Shown here one piece after another: positions 61,255-64,000 of a stretch of 64,000 nt of DNA. This stretch comes from Bradyrhizobium lablabi (GTDB lineage: Bacteria; Pseudomonadota; Alphaproteobacteria; Rhizobiales; Xanthobacteraceae): the NCBI RefSeq assembly GCF_900141755.1, contig NZ_LT670844.1:3720001-3784000 (forward strand), read 5' to 3'. The notes below the pieces were generated by a model. The model was not told where the DNA came from and made no database searches. It saw only the letters and a list, made by a program, of their open reading frames with translations. Both the position numbers and the translations under genes were made by a program. How positions within the stretch are numbered: position 1 is the stretch's first letter; each line of letters opens with the position of its first letter.

Positions 61255-62010
61255 CTATTCCTCGACGCCGTAACGATGCAGATCGTTGCCGGAGGTGTCG
61301 AGCCAGGTCTTGGCGCGCTCGACATGGCTGCAGACGCGCGCGACGACGCGCCAGAACCGCGCCGAATGGTTCATCTCGACGAGATGGGCGACCTCATGGG
61401 CGGCGAGATAATCGAGCACGTAAGAAGGCGCCAGAATCAGCCGCCATGAGAACGACAGCGAGCCCGCGGATGTGCAGGAGCCCCAGCGGCTCGACTGATC
61501 GCGGATCGATAGCCGCTTCACGCGGACGCCAAGCGCCTGCGCGTAGGTTTGCGCCGCCTTCTGCAGGTCGCGGCGCGCCTCGCGCTTCAGGTAATCATGC
61601 ACCCGCCGCTCGATATGTTCCGCGCCGCCGGCGACGCAGAGAATCCGCTCGCCGCTGTCGCGCACCTCCGTCCACACCGTGCCGCGCTGGCCGGCGCGAT
61701 GCACGATCCGGTGCGCAACACCGCGCAGCGGCACCAAGGTGCCCGGAAGAAACGGCGCCGCCTTCGGCAAGCGGCCGAGACGCGCGGCGATCCAGCCGCC
61801 GTGACGCTGCGCGAAGTCCTTCGCATCCGTGAGCGTGCCGCGCGGCGGCATGGTCAGGATCGCTTCGCGGTCGCTGGGATGGATGCGCAAGGTGTAACGC
61901 CGCGCGCGACGGTGCCGGCGCAGCCGAACCGAATAGATTTGCGAGCCGTGCTTGATCAAAAGAGTCGAGGGCTCGTAAGGCCGCCGATAAAGGAGGGCGC
62001 GAGTAGCCAT
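61255..62010 (-). CDS. YgjP-like metallopeptidase (M48-related / SprT-type)
   Basis: A 251-residue cytoplasmic protein of the DUF45/YgjP family. The zinc motif AAHEVAHLVEMNHSARFW provides His-Glu-x2-His and the third ligand region. RWGSCTSAGSLSFSWRLILAP upstream is the other family signature. The ATG at 62010 is chosen because family sequence starts there; a frame open to 62094 is unsupported. The substrate is unknown. In relatives this gene lies near PBP1A, so the min operon appears to separate former neighbours here. Confidence 0.88.
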   Translation of the reverse strand: MATRALLYRRPYEPSTLLIKHGSQIYSVRLRRHRRARRYTLRIHPSDREAILTMPPRGTLTDAKDFAQRHGGWIAARLGRLPKAAPFLPGTLVPLRGVAHRIVHRAGQRGTVWTEVRDSGERILCVAGGAEHIERRVHDYLKREARRDLQKAAQTYAQALGVRVKRLSIRDQSSRWGSCTSAGSLSFSWRLILAPSYVLDYLAAHEVAHLVEMNHSARFWRVVARVCSHVERAKTWLDTSGNDLHRYGVEE

Positions 62011-62333
62011 GTCTGAAAGTCCGGGGAGCAGGAGTTCGCCCGGATTCTGCCATATCCGCCGCCAGTGAAATCGCTCGGCGCAAAAACAAATCATTTGCCC
62101 AATATACAGGGGCTGGCCGGCCGTTCCCCCCTACAGGATGGGGCTGGAACAAAAAATTTCGGCCCAAAATCGACCCGGCGAGGCCGTTTAAGGATTGAGT
62201 ACATACTCATTCCTTAAAGAGGCCCCGAATCCAGGTTTCTCCGGGTCAATTCAGGGGGTTATCGGGGAGGCGATTCGGCGCCGGCAACGCGATCGTTCAT
62301 CGGCGCGCGTGCGGACGCTGCGGGAACCGATGT
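62011..62333. other. Gap between YgjP-like gene and phaZ, with an operator-like inverted repeat
   Basis: No gene is visible in these 323 bases. The main feature is the 32-bp inverted repeat at 62187-62218, listed separately. A 63-codon frame starting with TTG inside that repeat has no other support. Confidence 0.7.
62187..62218. promoter_or_regulatory. Operator-like 32-bp inverted repeat with TGAGTA-CA-TACTCA core
   Basis: Two 15-base arms, TTTAAGGATTGAGTA and TACTCATTCCTTAAA, pair at 14 positions around CA. The arrangement is that of a TetR-family operator. No regulator gene is adjacent. It lies 177 bases upstream of the YgjP-like start and 115 bases past the phaZ stop. It is also a possible terminator hairpin for phaZ, although it lacks a G/C-rich stem and T run. 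Confidence 0.6.
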
Positions 62334-63662
62334 TTATTCTGCGGCCGCAGCGAGCGATGGCTTTGCGATCGCCGCCGACATCATGAAATCGGAAATGCGC
62401 GGCACGATTTCCGACTTGAAGCGGGAACCGTTGAACACGCCGTAATGTCCGACGCCCTTCTGCACGTAATGAACGCGACGGTGGGCGGGGATAGCGGTGC
62501 ACAATTCGTGGGTCGCTTCGGTCTGGCCGAGCCCTGAGATGTCGTCTTTCTCGCCTTCCACCGTCATCAGCGCGACGCGGGTGATCTTGGAGGGATCGAC
62601 CGGCTTGCCGCGATGGGTCATCTCGCCCTTCGGCAGCGCGTGCTTGATGAAGACGAGATCAACGGTCTGCAGATAATACTCGGCGGCCAGATCCATCACC
62701 GCGAGATATTCGTCGTAGAAATCGCGATGCTTGTCGACCAAATCGCCGTCGCCCTTGACCAAATTCTTGAACAGGTTCTTGTGCGCGTCCATGTGGCGGT
62801 CGAGGTTCATGCTGATGAAGCCGTTGAGCTGCAGAAAGCCCGGATAGACATCGCGCATCACGCCGGGATGCGGGAACGGCACTTTGGTGATGACGTGGCT
62901 GCGGAACCAGTCGATGCCGCGCTCGGCGGCGAGATTATTGACTGCGGTCGGATTGCGGCGGGTATCGATCGGGCCGCCCATCAGCGTCATCGACAAGGGA
63001 ACGAAGGGATCGCGGTTGGCTTCCATCAGGGAAACCGCCGCCACCACCGGCACCGAAGGCTGGCACACCGCGATCACATGCATGTTGCCGCCAAGCACGT
63101 GCAGCATCTCGATGACGTAGTCGATGTAATCGTCGAGATCAAAGCGGCCCTCGGCGACCGGCACCATCCGAGCATCGGACCAGTCGGTGATATAGACCTC
63201 GTGCGTCGGCAGGAAGGCTTCCACCGTGCCGCGGAGCAATGTTGCGTAATGGCCCGACATCGGCGCCACGATCAGCACCCGCGGCTGCGGGGCCCGCAGC
63301 GGCCGGGTCAATTTGCGGTCGAAGTACAACAGCCGGCAGAACGGCTTTTCCCAGATCGAGCGGATCTCGATCGGGGTGCGGACGCCGTTGACCTCGGTAT
63401 CGTTGAGACCCCATTCGGGCTTGCCGTAACGGCGGGTGGTGCGCTCGAACAATTCGCAGCCCGCGGCAACCGATTTGCCGAACTCGGTGTGCGACCAGGG
63501 ATTGAGCGGATTCTGAAACAGGATTTTTGTCGCGTCGGTAACGGCCCGCGCCGGATTGAGCGAGGCCTGCGCCATTTCGTACATCCAGTACATCGGCGTC
63601 GTGAGCGCCGGACTGCCTTCGGCCACCAGGGGCGGTGCGCCGCCAAACTCACCAATCGGCAT
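62334..63662 (-). CDS. phaZ: Intracellular polyhydroxyalkanoate depolymerase
   Basis: Hydrolyses stored PHB granules to 3-hydroxybutyrate. The 442-residue alpha/beta-hydrolase has an N-terminal WMYEMAQASLNPARAVTDATKI segment, typical of the PhaZ family. A likely nucleophilic Cys200 lies in IAVCQPSVPVV; related intracellular depolymerases use cysteine here in place of serine. The catalytic Asp and His are probably in VEGEKDDISGLGQT and GVGHYGVFNGSRF. The ATG at 63662 has GAGG five bases upstream; one eight codons earlier is less likely. PHB synthesis genes phbAB lie near the other end of the window. Confidence 0.94.
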   Translation of the reverse strand: MPIGEFGGAPPLVAEGSPALTTPMYWMYEMAQASLNPARAVTDATKILFQNPLNPWSHTEFGKSVAAGCELFERTTRRYGKPEWGLNDTEVNGVRTPIEIRSIWEKPFCRLLYFDRKLTRPLRAPQPRVLIVAPMSGHYATLLRGTVEAFLPTHEVYITDWSDARMVPVAEGRFDLDDYIDYVIEMLHVLGGNMHVIAVCQPSVPVVAAVSLMEANRDPFVPLSMTLMGGPIDTRRNPTAVNNLAAERGIDWFRSHVITKVPFPHPGVMRDVYPGFLQLNGFISMNLDRHMDAHKNLFKNLVKGDGDLVDKHRDFYDEYLAVMDLAAEYYLQTVDLVFIKHALPKGEMTHRGKPVDPSKITRVALMTVEGEKDDISGLGQTEATHELCTAIPAHRRVHYVQKGVGHYGVFNGSRFKSEIVPRISDFMMSAAIAKPSLAAAAE

Positions 63663-63789
63663 ATGGTCCTCAAGTCTCTTTTGCATCGCAGCATAGTGCC
63701 GAATGCGTAATAAAGCGTCAATGAACAGATCGGTATATCTGTGCGCCGCACAAGCCGAAAAACATCAAATCCATGGGATAAGTCTTAGG

Positions 63790-63999
63790 TTATTCGCCAC
63801 TCTGGATCAACGAGCCGTGGCGGCGAGCGCTGCGCAAAAGTGCAAGAAATACCGCAAATGACGCAATAAAGAGCACAGCATTAATCGCCAGCGCCTCGAT
63901 CATCAGGTCAGTTCGAAATACATGGTCGATCAACAGCGCCCGCATGCCCTCGAACACGTAAGTGGGCGGCAAGGTCCAGGCGACATATTGCAGCCAGTG
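63790..63999 (-). CDS. ABC-2 type transporter permease (3' part)
   Basis: The last 69 residues of a membrane protein whose start lies beyond the window. The segment LPPTYVFEGMRALLID is a signature of ABC-2 permeases near the last periplasmic loop. A final helix, INAVLFIASFAVFLALLRSA, and a short polar tail follow. Such permeases export drugs, lipids or polysaccharides with a separate ATPase. The identity beyond this cannot be seen. Confidence 0.8.
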   Translation of the reverse strand, partial: HWLQYVAWTLPPTYVFEGMRALLIDHVFRTDLMIEALAINAVLFIASFAVFLALLRSARRHGSLIQSGE

Positions 64000-64000
64000 C

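Overview
This is a 64 kb chromosomal window from a high-GC alphaproteobacterium, most likely Bradyrhizobium or a close relative in the Nitrobacteraceae. The evidence is the gene content (prmC-DUF4167, gloB-cupin, phbAB-phaR, rpmF-mtgA-ispA, ispG, glnD, zur), TTAA-N7-TTAAC boxes like those bound by CtrA, and dense families of palindromic intergenic repeats. No rRNA, tRNA, prophage or CRISPR array was recognised. One insertion sequence is present.

Layout. 1-5.2 kb: prmC 3' end, DUF4167 protein, methyltransferase, glyoxalase II, cupin, DMT transporter. 5.3-8.4 kb: polyhydroxybutyrate (PHB) genes phbB, phbA, phaR. 8.4-12.5 kb: PAS/GGDEF/EAL protein, a small unknown gene, a 23-copy array of a 40-bp hairpin unit, and a membrane protein. 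12.5-15.4 kb: ribosomal protein L32, MtgA, farnesyl-diphosphate synthase, DUF1345 protein. 15.6-21.7 kb: secreted caspase-like protein, zinc alcohol dehydrogenase, NTF2-like protein, Na+/H+ antiporter. 21.8-27.1 kb: Rieske oxygenase, TauD-type dioxygenase, IspG, EamA transporter, Zur. 27.2-33.3 kb: MarR-EmrAB efflux operon, then pcaGH and pcaF for protocatechuate breakdown. 33.5-42.7 kb: MutS, a repeat-rich gap, a FUSC/DUF1656/HlyD aromatic-acid efflux operon, pantothenate kinase and a sugar epimerase-like protein. 43-54.9 kb: membrane protein, OsmC, GlnD, NTF2 protein, alkylation-repair pair (Ogt and Ada-AlkA), thioesterase, DUF1330, DUF1304, and two tandem substrate-binding proteins. 54.9-56.3 kb: an intact IS4-family element. 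56.4-64 kb: PBP1A, a minCDE operon with an extra small gene, YgjP-like metallopeptidase, PHA depolymerase and the end of an ABC-2 permease.

Themes. PHB synthesis, control and mobilisation (phbAB, phaR, phaZ) lie at opposite ends. Aromatic metabolism and export (Rieske oxygenase, pcaGH/pcaF, EmrAB, FUSC system) cluster between 22 and 41 kb. Cell-envelope growth and division (MtgA, PBP1A, MinCDE) carry CtrA-type signals at PBP1A and min.

The most notable observations are: (1) the min operon sits between PBP1A and a second, diverged copy of the PBP1A 3' end, so it looks like a cassette flanked by direct repeats; (2) a 46-bp perfect palindrome is inserted in frame in mutS just before the Walker A motif; (3) one arm of a palindromic repeat is amplified into 23 nearly identical 40-bp units; (4) CtrA-type boxes precede both PBP1A and minC; (5) two diverged copies of a 470-bp noncoding element lie in opposite orientations; (6) a near-perfect TGAGTA-CA-TACTCA operator-like site has no adjacent regulator.
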